NCBI GenBank assembly: GCA_032209605.1
Contig: JASFXZ010000003.1
Coordinates: 8,992,807 to 9,056,806 of the forward strand
DNA length: 64,000 bases
Source: Mactromeris polynyma
Taxonomy: Eukaryota > Mollusca > Bivalvia > Venerida > Mactridae
Direction of reading: 5' to 3'
Below the pieces are notes generated by a model that saw only the letters and a program-made list of their open reading frames with translations, was not told the origin of the DNA and searched no databases. Below are positions 1-9,442 of this stretch, one piece after another (positions within the stretch are counted from its first letter, which is position 1; the number at the start of each line of letters is the position of its first letter). The position numbers were made by a program, and so were the translations under genes.

Positions 1-1110
1 CTGACACTGATCAATCGTTTTCAAAACATGTTTTCATTGGCTGACCCCCTCAAACGTTGTTTACAACCGTTCTCCAGTAAATATATACCTACCATACGTA
101 TAAACCCAATTCGATAATGCTTTCAATATAGATTTATCCATTATATTGGGTATAGGGTGAGGAGGTTTGTTAAATCATGTGATATCATTTTAACTCGCTG
201 TAAATAGGTTGTATTCAACCCCTATAATCGATATTTAGTAAACACGATAATGAAAGTGAAAGAAATAGCGAATTTGAGTTATATTTCATTTGGCCAGTAA
301 ACGCGATGATAAGGGAAAGCTTATGAAGACACATAACGAAAGGAAGCTTTATCAATCAGATCTACTTTGATACCGATTGTTTGGATACGAAAGGAAAGAA
401 ATAATGAGAAGGTGCATAGACCATAATCGAAGAAAACGGGAACAGCAAAATGGCTGCGAAACGCTGTGCTATTTTGGAACAGTTTTGTTGACATTCACTT
501 AATCAATAGGAGAACATTCAACAGACATTTTCAATATTGTGAAACAAATCTTTAGCGTCTGGCAACGATAGCAAATGTACAGATTTTAGAATCAAATGCG
601 TTCGTCTAGACTTGACTTATTAACTTTAGACATGGAATTTCATTTTAGATTTCTGTTGTAATTATGGGATTCCATTGATCGATTCTGTTTGCGATGGTTT
701 ATTTGTTTTTATTATTTTCGAAAATATCCGTGTTTTTATTAGGTTCTAAAATATAATCTGTCAATTCTAATGCACTGGTGGTGCCTTGGTGAATTTGAAT
801 ATATTGTAGTTACAAATGGTAAAAAATGGTGTTTCAATGTCGAATAAATTGTCTTAAATACATGTCTGCATGTGAAAAAGAATAGCTTCGATGAAGGATT
901 AAGTTGAACATTATAGGGAACGCCACATTCACAATACAATGTCTGTCCACACAGATTTCAGGGAAACAACAGCGTGCAAAATATTAAAAGTTTAGGAGGT
1001 GTAAGGGCAAACAGTTATGGGAAAGGGGAAGCACGGAATGGAATTGTCTGACTGATTATACAACAAAGTCGACGTTGATGGGGATAAAAGGAGGAGGAAA
1101 TGCGTTACAT
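1..1110. other. Intron or upstream sequence, no supported feature
   Basis: AT-rich sequence with no open frame that fits a Cys-loop M1 or ligand-binding exon. It is probably intron of the receptor gene, because the exon before 2594 must lie further upstream. No repeat unit was recognised here. Confidence 0.4.
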
Positions 1111-2043
1111 GACAAGTTAGGAATGGAAGTTGATCACGGACAACGTTAGGAATGGAAGTTGATCACGGACAACGTTAGGAATGGAAGTTGATCACGGAAA
1201 ACGTTAGGAATGGAAGTTGATCACGGACAAAGTTAGGAATGCAAGTTGATCACGGACAAAGTTAGGAATGCAAGTTGATCACGGACAACGTTAGGAATGC
1301 AAGTTGATCACGGACAACGTTAGGAATGCAAGTTGATCACGGACAACGTTAGGAATGCAAGTTGATCACGGACAACGTTAGGAATGCAAGTTGATCACGG
1401 ACAACGTTAGGAATGGAAGTTGATCACGGACAACGTTAGGAATGGAAGTTGATCACGGACAAAGTTAGGAATGCAAGTTGATCACGGACAAAGTTAGGAA
1501 TGCAAGTTGATCATGGACAAAGTTAAGAATGCAAGTTGATCACGGACAAAGTTAGGAATGCAAGTTGATCACGGACAAAGTTAAGAATGCAAGTTGATCA
1601 CGGACAAAGTTAGGAATGCAAGTTGATCACGGACAAAGTTAGGAATGCAAGTTGATCACGGACAAAGTTAGGAATGCAAGTTGATTACGGACAAAGTTAA
1701 GAATACAAGTTGATCACGGGCAAAGTTAGGAATGCAAGTTGGTCACGGACAAAGTTAGGAATGCAAGTTGATCATGGACAAAGTTAGGAATGGAAGTTGA
1801 TCACGGACAAAGTTAGGAATGCAAGTTGATCATGGACAAAGTTAGGAATGCAAGTTGATCACGGACAAAGTTAGGAATGCAAGTTGATCACGGACAAAGT
1901 TAAGAATGCAAGTTGAACACGGACAAAGTTAGGAATGCAAGTTGATCACGGACAAAGTTAGGAATGCAAGTTGATCACGGACAAAGTTAGGAAGGCAAGT
2001 TGATCACGGACAAAGTTAGGAATGCAAGTTGATCACGGACAGA
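1111..2043. repeat. 29-bp minisatellite, about 32 copies
   Basis: Head-to-tail units of 29 bp, core GTTAGGAATGCAAGTTGATC, with no spacers. Two diagnostic sites vary in blocks: AAC versus AAA before GTTAGG, and GGAAG versus GCAAG. AAC/GGAAG units come first, AAA/GCAAG units dominate the middle and end, and further AAC units sit between about 1290 and 1445. Each unit contains the palindrome TGATCA. The array lies in the receptor intron, about 550 bp before the M2 exon. Confidence 0.97.
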
Positions 2044-2384
2044 AGGGAGAATGAACGCGACTATTATATCAGGCCAAGGAATCATACAAGGAGAAGAGGA
2101 AACGTATTTCTTATCTTAAAACATGAAAGGAAATATTAATCACATAGCGATTTTCAGCCATGTCGGCACAAATATTATCCTCGTTCTTTGTCTGCCAATA
2201 TTTTATAATGACAGATATTTTAATACATAGAAAAAACTGTTGTCTTGTAAGAGATCCGATGTATCCCTCTAATGGACTGGTTACTGTAATTTTGTTCCTG
2301 ATTCAATTAACAATGGCTGTCTGTTTTTATCATTTAAGTAGTGCTGTCGAACACTAACATATATTTATACAATAATAACAATTA

Positions 2385-2560
2385 CAGTAAAACCTCACTT
2401 AAAGGCCATCTCAAAAATCAGATCACATCAAAATAAGGAACACCATTTTTAAGTTAGTTTTCACTGTTTAGCTCTATTTAACCTAAATATTAAGACCACC
2501 TCAACAAGAAGACAAGTTTTTAAGGGTCTCAATGGTGGTCTTATTATTGTGGTTTTACTG
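2385..2560 (+). mobile_element. MITE family A, copy 1
   Basis: Starts CAGTAAAACCTCACTTAAAG and ends GGTTTTACTG, with TA immediately on both sides. The interior has the family signature of 'agaccacctcaa' and 'ttttcactgttt' motifs. It ends 33 bp before the receptor M2 exon. No coding capacity; a non-autonomous Tc1/mariner- or pogo-like element is the likely class (inference from TA flanks and CAGT termini). Confidence 0.88.
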
Positions 2561-2593
2561 TACAATTCATTATAATGTGATGATTTTTTACAG

Positions 2594-2680
2594 GCATGAG
2601 CATCTACATGGCGTTCTTTGTTCTTCTTCTCATGTTTGAATCTAGCATGCCGCCAGCATCAGAAGGCGTTCCAATTCTGG
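2594..2680 (+). CDS. nAChR-like exon: M2 helix and M2-M3 loop
   Basis: The acceptor is tttttacag at 2585-2593 and the donor is GTAGGT at 2681. The exon enters in phase 1 (two bases complete a split codon) and leaves in phase 1. It encodes MSIYMAFFVLLLMFESSMPP then ASEGVPIL. Without gaps this aligns to M2 positions 4' to about 20' plus the loop. The previous exon, with M1 and the start of M2, was not found in bases 1-2590. Confidence 0.85.
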
Positions 2681-5600
2681 GTAGGTATAACATTTTCTTA
2701 CCTAGCCGCCTGGTATATCTCGCTGCTCGATCGGACTTTTACTTAAAGCGGCGTAACTTTTGTATGAAATTAATGAATTTAAAAAAAGTTTTCCATATTC
2801 GATAAAGAACGACCTCCTAGCCGACGAAAATATGTTTATTTCGCCGAATCTGACATATTTTGCAGGAAAGAAGACATCTAACACTTAACTGTCTTCGATG
2901 ACACGTCAATGACACTGACCACATCTTAGCATAACCTATTGAATGTGACGCTTTCTGATATTAACGCATATGAAAAACGTTTATTTATGTATGCTGTATA
3001 ATACCTCTCCGGTTTTTCATGATTTCTATGTAAGGAAGCCCAAGAATTCCAAACTTTTTATTTGGATCCAAATCGGCTATTTTCTGTTCGGAAACACGTC
3101 AATATTAAATCAACAGAATGTTTTTTGTGAACTGAAATAAAAATTTGCGTGGTTTTAAACTACCATTCAGCTATCAGTGAAGAGAAAAAGGTCATGCTGC
3201 TTTAGGGTTGTGTTGTGTCTGTATTTTCTTGCCGACGCAGTCAATACATTGTCTTCTGCATATTTATGTGCTAGGAACACAGCAGTAATATTTAAGGATG
3301 CTTGATATTTCATTTGATTATCGAAATTGCCATGAACGTCAGATCTGCCAACGTAAAAACGTAAAATTCGGGCGACCTGATAGAGATTTGATGTCAGGGA
3401 AAATGCTAAAGAACTATGTTCTATTCTCCCCCTGCTTCTGATGGGTGATAACTGATGAATTCTTGACGCGTGTTATGATCTAAGATAAGAGCATGTGAAT
3501 GACATAAATGCAACCATAGACTTTTATTTTCAATTTTGAGTAACAATACTCGGTATTTATGTAGCTCACGTCGGTGTGATGTTGTTATAATTTGAATGTA
3601 CGTCACGTTTTTGCAAGTTGTATATACTGCAATTACTTGATAAACAGATATAAAAGTTACTCTTGTCTGATAAAATTGGATGATTCATGGCATATACGGA
3701 GCATATGGACCAAATCGTGTATAATTCTAAATTCAATTAGCATCAATTCTACTAGTTCTTCCAGAGCGTCGAATGTATTTATTTGCAAACTAGAACTTTC
3801 GAGGTTGACAAAATACATTGACTACTTTTATACAATGCTGTCTCTACAGGATGGTACTATCTTGTCAACCTATGTTTCGAAGCATTATAAATTTCCCATA
3901 CTGAATTTACTACCACTTTAACGTCCCTAGAGCAATAAACTTCTTACCTCCCAAATAAGTGAGCACAACCCGGTTTTAAACTGGGTTTAATCCGAGTTAA
4001 ACACAGTGGTATTGGCACCGGGTTAAAAGTGGGTCTTTTAGCTTACCGAGCAGGTTTTTTCTTGGCATAAAGAGAAAATAAAACCTACAAAAATCACAGT
4101 TTTAACCAACTTAGAGGGTTTTTCTGAGTTAATGTGCGTTTTTTTTATCATAAATCTCCATAAACACTTAAAATCCACTTCTTGATAAGTTGCTTTAAGC
4201 GGATTTGAAACCCCACTTGAACCAACTTTAAACTCACTTATTTCCAAAAAGACTCGCTAAAAAACCCATATTGTTGTCCAAAAAAAACAGAAAAAAATCA
4301 CTTTTTAGTAAAAAAACCTAGAAAAAACTTTAAGCGAGTTTTGGTAAAAGACCCACTTTTCAGAAAGCTCAAAATTGTTTCTACTACTCTGTGTTTCGCT
4401 GGAGAGGACGTCGCACTGTATCGTTGAAAAGATTTATAGAGTAAATCAATTTTCCCCACAGGTAGAATGCTCATATATTGTTAATCCATCTAAGATTATA
4501 ACCTCCACGTAAACAAACAAAACATTCCTCTCTGTGTTATTATTTGAATAAATTGTAGATTATATTTCCAGGTACGTACTACTGCCTAAATATGATACTT
4601 ATCACCGGTTCTACATTCCTCAATGTTTTTGTTGTAAATATGTCATATTATGGGGCTAGATCACCAGTGCCGAAACTTCTACGTAATGTAAGTATTATTT
4701 CAACCTTTGCGTTTATTTCTTGTCAAATCCAACGTTATCTGCTAACCTGTTGCCGGGCTCTAAATGTTTTGTTGAAGATGTTAAATTTGACTTGTCCGAC
4801 ATGGGAGGCTAGTTGTCCGAGAAAATTTTCTGACAGTTTGAATTGTCACCAATTTCAAGGCATTGGTAATGCATGCTTTTCGTTCGTTATTTGGAATGTG
4901 TAATGTTAATTAGCTTTAATAAACATACTTGTCCTGGACTAACTTCAACTCAGCTGTTGGTAGCACAAATCACCAATTACACTTGTCCGGGACGTCGGGC
5001 TAGTGGATTTCTAGAGCCTTGCTGTTGATGGTTTGATTTTAAGTCAACATTGAGGTTTCTATCCTATGTCAGGCGTACGGATTTACTTTTGCCAAAACAT
5101 GATCGAAAATTCGAGATTTGCCAAAATGTTCTGAGTCTCATTAAGAACTTCGCCTCTGTTACGTAAATCATAAGTTTTTACTTCACCAAATTATCCACAG
5201 AACTATTAATTATAATCGTTTCTTAAAATACATATCTTCCAAAAACAATAGACTAAACTGCACGATGAGCGATCTGTAACCTGTAAAATGAATTAATGAT
5301 GTGTCTGTCAGAACGTGAAAACGTTGTTATTGTGAACTGTTATAGAATGATGGTATGTTATGAAAGCCTGGTGGTGACATTTCACTTTCAAGAATTTTCA
5401 AAATCAACTTCATGAATTCGAGAGTTCAACTTTGCTAATTCATGATTTCATCTTCATGAAGTTGGAAATCGCGAATTCGTGAAATTCAAATCGGGAAGTT
5501 CAGTTCGTGCCTTCGTGAAGTTGAAATCATGAATTCGTTAAATTGAAATGGTGACAACAGGCTTTCGTAGTATGTCTTTCATTTCTATATGCTAGTTTGT

Positions 5601-6525
5601 TAATGAAGGCCATTTGAAAATGATAAATATATATATAGGCTTTGATTGCTTTTACTGTATTAAATACTCTCAAGCTGTAGGGATTAGGGTATAGTGGTCC
5701 AGGTATAGAGCGCCTGATCTAAAGATCGAGAGTTTGGTTCCCGTTTTAGTCAAAGATTTCACACTTCCTCAATTAGGCACTTGTAATGGTTAGTAATCCA
5801 AGAAGCAGTCATCGTTGTAGGCTAGTTTCACAATACAGTCAGGCCTCGTTTATTCGAAACTCTTCTATCCGAATAATTGGTATCATCCGAAATAAGTATC
5901 TGAGGACCCGATGTACATGTACATGTATTTTCTTAGGCACGTCAAATTGAAATGGGCTATTTGAAACCATGTATTATTCGAAATAAAATTTCAGGCTCAT
6001 TGAATAAATTTGAATGAGCGAGGTTAGACTGTAAATAAGTTGAAACGTAAACAATGGCGCTGTATTTTTTCAAATATAAAAACTTTCGCTCTCTTGCAGG
6101 TGATGTTCCGATTTTTTGCGCGTGCTATGTGTATGGACAATCTGGTCCGGCCTTTCTTAGAGGCCGACAAAAAGCGGTTAATCCCTCCGGCTATTCCTGG
6201 AATGGGTATGGGGATGGGGATGGCAAACGGTGACAGCAAGTTCCCAAGGTGCTGGAGAGGATCCTGTGAATTACTTAATAATAAGAAAGATCATCAAATT
6301 GAAGCCAATCCACAATTAGCGGAAATAGATTCCAAGTTGAATACCATACGGCAGTTTCTAAGTTACTATAAAGACCGTTTGGAGATCAAAGACAAGAATG
6401 AAAAGATAGCCAAAGAATGGAAAGCCCTGGGCTTGATATTCGACCGACTTTTCTTCTGGATATACTTAATGACGATACTCGTGTCGTTGACAGTTGTGTT
6501 AGCGGTAATATTCATGAGTACCTAA
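2594..6525 (+). CDS. Nicotinic acetylcholine receptor-like Cys-loop channel subunit, 3' part of gene
   Basis: Join of 2594..2680, 4572..4687 and 6100..6525 (208 residues visible; the 5' exons are outside the window). Seen: most of M2 and the M2-M3 loop (FESSMPPASEGVPILG), M3 (YYCLNMILITGSTFLNVFVV), a short cytoplasmic loop, an amphipathic MA helix (KKDHQIEANPQLAEIDSKLN) and M4 (DRLFFWIYLMTILVSL), ending MST-stop. The order M2-M3-loop-MA-M4, the KEWK...DRLFFW motif and the VPxLG loop are characteristic of the nicotinic branch of pentameric ligand-gated channels in the plasma membrane. Splice phases agree across all three exons. The ligand-binding domain, M1 and the cation-selectivity residues at -1' to 2' are not in the window, so ligand and subunit type (alpha or non-alpha) cannot be assigned. 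M2 is divergent, with Met at 9'. Bivalves are known to carry large nAChR families. The family call is secure; the exact subunit is unknown. Confidence 0.87.
4024..4360. mobile_element. Candidate MITE with 16-bp terminal inverted repeats
   Basis: AAAAGTGGGTCTTTTA at the left end is matched on the other strand by TAAAAGACCCACTTTT at the right end. The 337-bp interval is A/T-rich and non-coding and lies in the receptor intron between the M2 and M3 exons. No second copy was seen in the window, so the class is uncertain. Confidence 0.55.
4572..4687 (+). CDS. nAChR-like exon: M3 helix
   Basis: The acceptor is tatatttccag ending at 4571 and the donor is GTAAGT at 4688. The exon enters in phase 1 and leaves in phase 0. 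It encodes TYYCLNMILITGSTFLNVFV followed by VNMSYYGARSPVPKLLRN, the M3 segment and the start of the cytoplasmic loop. The Pro-Val-Pro pattern after M3 matches the nicotinic family. Confidence 0.87.
4752..5022 (+). repeat. Interspersed repeat family C, copy 1
   Basis: About 270 bp containing 'acttgtccgacatggg', 'ttgaattgtcaccaa', 'taatgttaattagctt', 'aacttcaactcagctg' and a terminal GGCTAGTGGATTTCTAGAGC. The same blocks in the same order recur at 24412-24702, and partly at 53517-53626. GGGCTCT at the left and AGAGCC at the right suggest short terminal inverted repeats. Confidence 0.8.
5362..5566. mobile_element. Candidate MITE with GAAAGCCTG termini
   Basis: Left end GAAAGCCTGGTGGTGACATT; right end, read on the other strand, GAAAGCCTGTTGTCACCATT. 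The interior is built of short repeats around GAATTC and TTCATGA in both orientations. It is non-coding and lies in the receptor intron before the last exon. Confidence 0.65.
5675..5830 (+). mobile_element. tRNA-derived SINE, family 1
   Basis: It contains an A-box-like stretch 'tatagtggtccaggtatagag', a B-box-like 'gagtttggttccc' and the family tail 'aagcagtcatcgttgtaggc'. Related copies lie at 23518-23700 and 39133-39323 (reverse) and at 54772-54960 and 57301-57435 (forward). Confidence 0.65.
5836..6031 (+). mobile_element. MITE family B, copy 1
   Basis: Begins CAGTCAGGCCTCGTTTATTC, ends GCGAGGTTAGACTG, and is flanked by TA on both sides. The interior signature is 'ggtatcatccgaaata', 'aaattgaaatgggct' and 'accatgtattattcg'. 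Other copies are at 29706, 32849 and 63232. It ends 68 bp before the last receptor exon. Confidence 0.85.
6100..6525 (+). CDS. nAChR-like last coding exon: cytoplasmic loop, MA helix, M4
   Basis: The acceptor is ctctcttgcag ending at 6099; the stop TAA is at 6523-6525. It begins VMFRFFARAMCM, the usual nicotinic post-M3 helix. A Gly-Met repeat (MGMGMGM, near 6205-6230) comes from a ggtatg/ggatgg micro-repeat. The MA helix and M4 follow. The M3-M4 loop is short compared with most nicotinic alpha subunits. An in-frame ATG at 6040 lies before the acceptor and is intronic. No canonical AATAAA is seen soon after the stop; an ATTAAA occurs near 6730. Confidence 0.88.
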   Translation: MMFRFFARAMCMDNLVRPFLEADKKRLIPPAIPGMGMGMGMANGDSKFPRCWRGSCELLNNKKDHQIEANPQLAEIDSKLNTIRQFLSYYKDRLEIKDKNEKIAKEWKALGLIFDRLFFWIYLMTILVSLTVVLAVIFMST

Positions 6526-6932
6526 CAGAAGGTCACACGTCGTTGACAGGTCAGATTTTGTGAAATGAAACCAATTCGAGTGAATTATTGTGAGTCCGCG
6601 ATATTTCGATATGAAAATGTGCGATACTTGCGGTACCATAACAAAAGTTCAATCAAAAAGACCGTATCTGTGTAATTTAATATCAAACATAGCATCGCAT
6701 CGATTAATTTTGCAACGGCTGTTGCGGAAATTAAAGTTTTTAACTTGCTTGAAATGAATGAGTACATTTAGCACATTATAGCTAAAATTATGCAGTGTCG
6801 AATTATCGGGACGAGAGAAGACTTGGAGAACAGACATATGAGCCTGAAAACTTCATACCGTCACATATAACGATGAAAATACACGTGTTTCATTAGTATC
6901 CACATCATACGCAGTGTTCGCACAAGCTGTAG

Positions 6933-7175
6933 TCGTTGTTCACGTGCATGGCAGTCATTATTCACGTGCACGACAGTCGTTGTACACGTGTACGGAAGTC
7001 ATTGTTCACGTGCACGGCAGTCAGAGTTCACGTACACGACAGTCGTTGTACCACGTGTACGGCGGTCGTTGTTCTCGAGCACGACAGAAAATGTTCACGT
7101 ACACGGCAATCGTTGTACACGTACACGGCGATCGTTGTACTCGTGCACGACAATCGTTGTACACGTGCATAGCAA
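6933..7175. repeat. 22-bp minisatellite rich in CACGTG
   Basis: Eleven consecutive units of 22 bp (one has 23), consensus TCGTTGTWCACGTGCACGRC plus AG. Each unit centres on a palindrome, CACGTG or CACGTAC/GTACACG. It begins about 400 bp after the receptor stop codon, so it may lie in the 3' UTR or just beyond. Open frames through it are an artefact of the repeat. Confidence 0.93.
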
Positions 7176-7277
7176 ATATTCAAACCAACGTGCTCTGCAA
7201 CTATAAAATGCAATACAAACACAGACAATGTGTATCATATACTGACGTACTGAATCGCCATCCATACCTGTGCAACA

Positions 7278-7327
7278 TGTTATCATCGTCATCATCATCA
7301 TCCTCATCATCGTCATCATCATCATAC
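7278..7327. repeat. ATC/CAT trinucleotide microsatellite
   Basis: About 50 bp of imperfect (TCA)n with single substitutions (cgt, cct). Confidence 0.9.
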
Positions 7328-7487
7328 AATTACTGTGTTGTATTGCGAAACATATTGTCAGTCTAGAATTCAACTTGTACGTCTCATTTGTAATATATGA
7401 TCATTTAAGTTTGTGAAAGTATATTTGTGCGTGAACGATATTAAGAGCAGTTTTATTTGTATTATTATGTCTAAGAACCCTATTATA

Positions 7488-7657
7488 CAGTGCCACCTCT
7501 CTAGAGTAACACCCGTTGGAAGGTGCACACTTTGGCTGTTGTTGAGAGGTTGTTGCTCCTGAGAGATGGGGTTGATTGTTACTATTGATGTTATTGATAC
7601 TGATGTACAAGAGGGGGTTATTGCTCAGGAGAGGGCCGCTCTAGAGAGTTTGCACTG
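7488..7657. mobile_element. Candidate MITE with ACAGTGC termini
   Basis: Left end ACAGTGCCACCTCTCTAGAG; right end on the opposite strand ACAGTGCAAACTCTCTAGAG, with 17 of 20 positions equal. About 170 bp and non-coding. A poorly preserved relative may lie around 27362-27530. Confidence 0.7.
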
Positions 7658-8169
7658 TCCTTTTAGTTTACTTACGATTTCAGAATGGTTCTGAGTTAAT
7701 GCATTTCTGTATGTGCACTCAATGTATTTAAAATCATTCATGTCCGACTTACGATAGTTTTATCGAGCGTCATGGAAATTTGAAACACCTGTTGATTGTA
7801 ATGAGATAAGATCGTGTAATTTTCTTTTCTTGCACCCCTCAATGTAAAACAATGATATTTTAGAAAACCTACATGATGCGTTTTTAAATATGCTGAGTGT
7901 ATTTAAACGCTTTGTATTGAATGTAATGTTTAAATTATTTGAACAATACTCTGTGTTAAACTACGTTACGACTATTTTATTGTTTAGTCGTTTTATAAAA
8001 TTAATTATTTATAAAGACTTTCGGACTAATAGTCTGAAATTTTCATGCCATTTAAGCAATTCGGTGTGTGAATCAACTTTTGATTTTATACTTGTCTTAA
8101 GTTTCAATGATAGACTACATAACCTTTATTATTTGCATCTTATACTACTAGAAAACATATCCTATAGTT

Positions 8170-8379
8170 TATACTCAACGAGAAAAGAAACGCTCCAACT
8201 ATTTTTCCTCGGTATTTTTTTTCTAGATCAGATTTTAATCAGTGGCAAATACGAGAAGAAATGATAACACACAGAATATTAAATGGATTCATAGTTAGGA
8301 CATATTTGTTGCTCAAACTTAAATATGTAAAAAATATATTGTATATTATAACGGAGCGTTTTTGTTTTTGCTGAGTATA
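8170..8379. mobile_element. Candidate MITE with TATACTCAAC termini
   Basis: Left TATACTCAACGAGAAAAGAA then ACGCTCC; right end on the other strand TATACTCAGCAAAAACAAAA then ACGCTCC. About 27-bp terminal inverted repeats. A lone right-end-like fragment (ggagcgtttttaat...gttgagtata) occurs near 13634-13670. Confidence 0.65.
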
Positions 8380-9125
8380 AAGTATATTCATTCTATGTCA
8401 TTACGTGTCATTGTATAAAAGTGATTATAAACGTAGTTCTTTCTCCTTTGCAATGAAAACAATCAATATGTCCTGGTCTCTATATGCTTCTCTGTACAAA
8501 GACGTTTGCTTCATATCGCTATTAACCTGAAAAAAAGTCTGTACAATATATGATTGCGGTGTGGTATAAACTTGTTGTTGTTGTTGTTTGGCATGCTTGA
8601 ATCACGTGACTGCATGGTAGAACTGTTAGTTGTTTGTATATGTCTATATATTGTATCTCGTGTTTTTTCGTTACTGGTATAAAAAAAATCACTACCGTTC
8701 TTTCTGTCAGGGATTGTACCGACTGTTTTTTTCCTTCTACCTATTCAAGTGTCTTATGTCTAATTTGCAATTGTTGTTCATGTCATATTATTTAGTCCAA
8801 AGTAAAATATATGGATAGTTATAAGCTCATTGTATCGGTATAGATTAAACCGGAAGTTCATTATAGCTTAGACTGGTCTCCGATATTTACTGCCTAGCAA
8901 GAAGCGCCATGTTGTCCAGACTGTGTACAGCGCTTTATGCTCTTTCATTATTGATATGCCAGACTTTCGTTGCGGTACAAATTTAATTCGAACTAGACTG
9001 GTACTTATGTATACTCTCTACGTCCATATGATCGTACGTGAGAATAATCAATCAGTCGGGAACCAGTCTTAATTCGAAGTTGCATTTTTACCTTTGGCTG
9101 GTCTTCTTTATTTATTGTGTAACAA

Positions 9126-9442
9126 TGGATAGTTCCCACATTTACAATATTTACCTCCCTTGTTCTGAAGATGGGCAAATTTCCTTAACGTTTATAGGGA
9201 ATATAATGTAAACGAAGATGAAATTATCACGTATAAAAAATAACTTATTTATTATGCTCATGTGGGCAGTTGGCTCAGAAAGTTGTGGAAAAAATGATTG
9301 TCACATGAAATTCTCTTGTTATTTTCTCAATTATCACATATTTGGGAATTACTCCTATAAGTAATTATCAGTTCTGCCTATCAAGATGGCTGACGATTAA
9401 AAACAAGGGAGGTAAATGTTGTAGATGTGGGAACTATCTATT
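9126..9442 (+). mobile_element. MITE family F, copy 1 (about 40-bp TIRs)
   Basis: Left end GATAGTTCCCACATTTACAA then 'tatttacctcccttgttct'; right end is its inverse ('aacaagggaggtaaatgttg' then 'tagatgtgggaactatc'). The interior has 'tattatgctcatgtgggcag'. A second copy in the opposite orientation is at 30926-31258. Confidence 0.85.

Noticed and set aside
1111..2043. CRISPR-like array of 29-bp repeats
   Set aside because: The units are directly adjacent with no spacers, and the window is animal DNA with introns. It is a minisatellite.
3592..3921. 109-residue open frame in the receptor intron
   Set aside because: It does not match any Cys-loop segment, and the M2 and M3 exons join in phase without it.
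6914..7366. 150-residue open frame
   Set aside because: It is produced by the 22-bp tandem repeat and the (TCA)n run; there is no family similarity, and several overlapping frames are equally open.
7890..8264. 124-residue AT-rich open frame
   Set aside because: Phe/Leu/Tyr/Ser-rich composition as expected from AT-rich DNA, and it runs into a MITE; no homology recognised.
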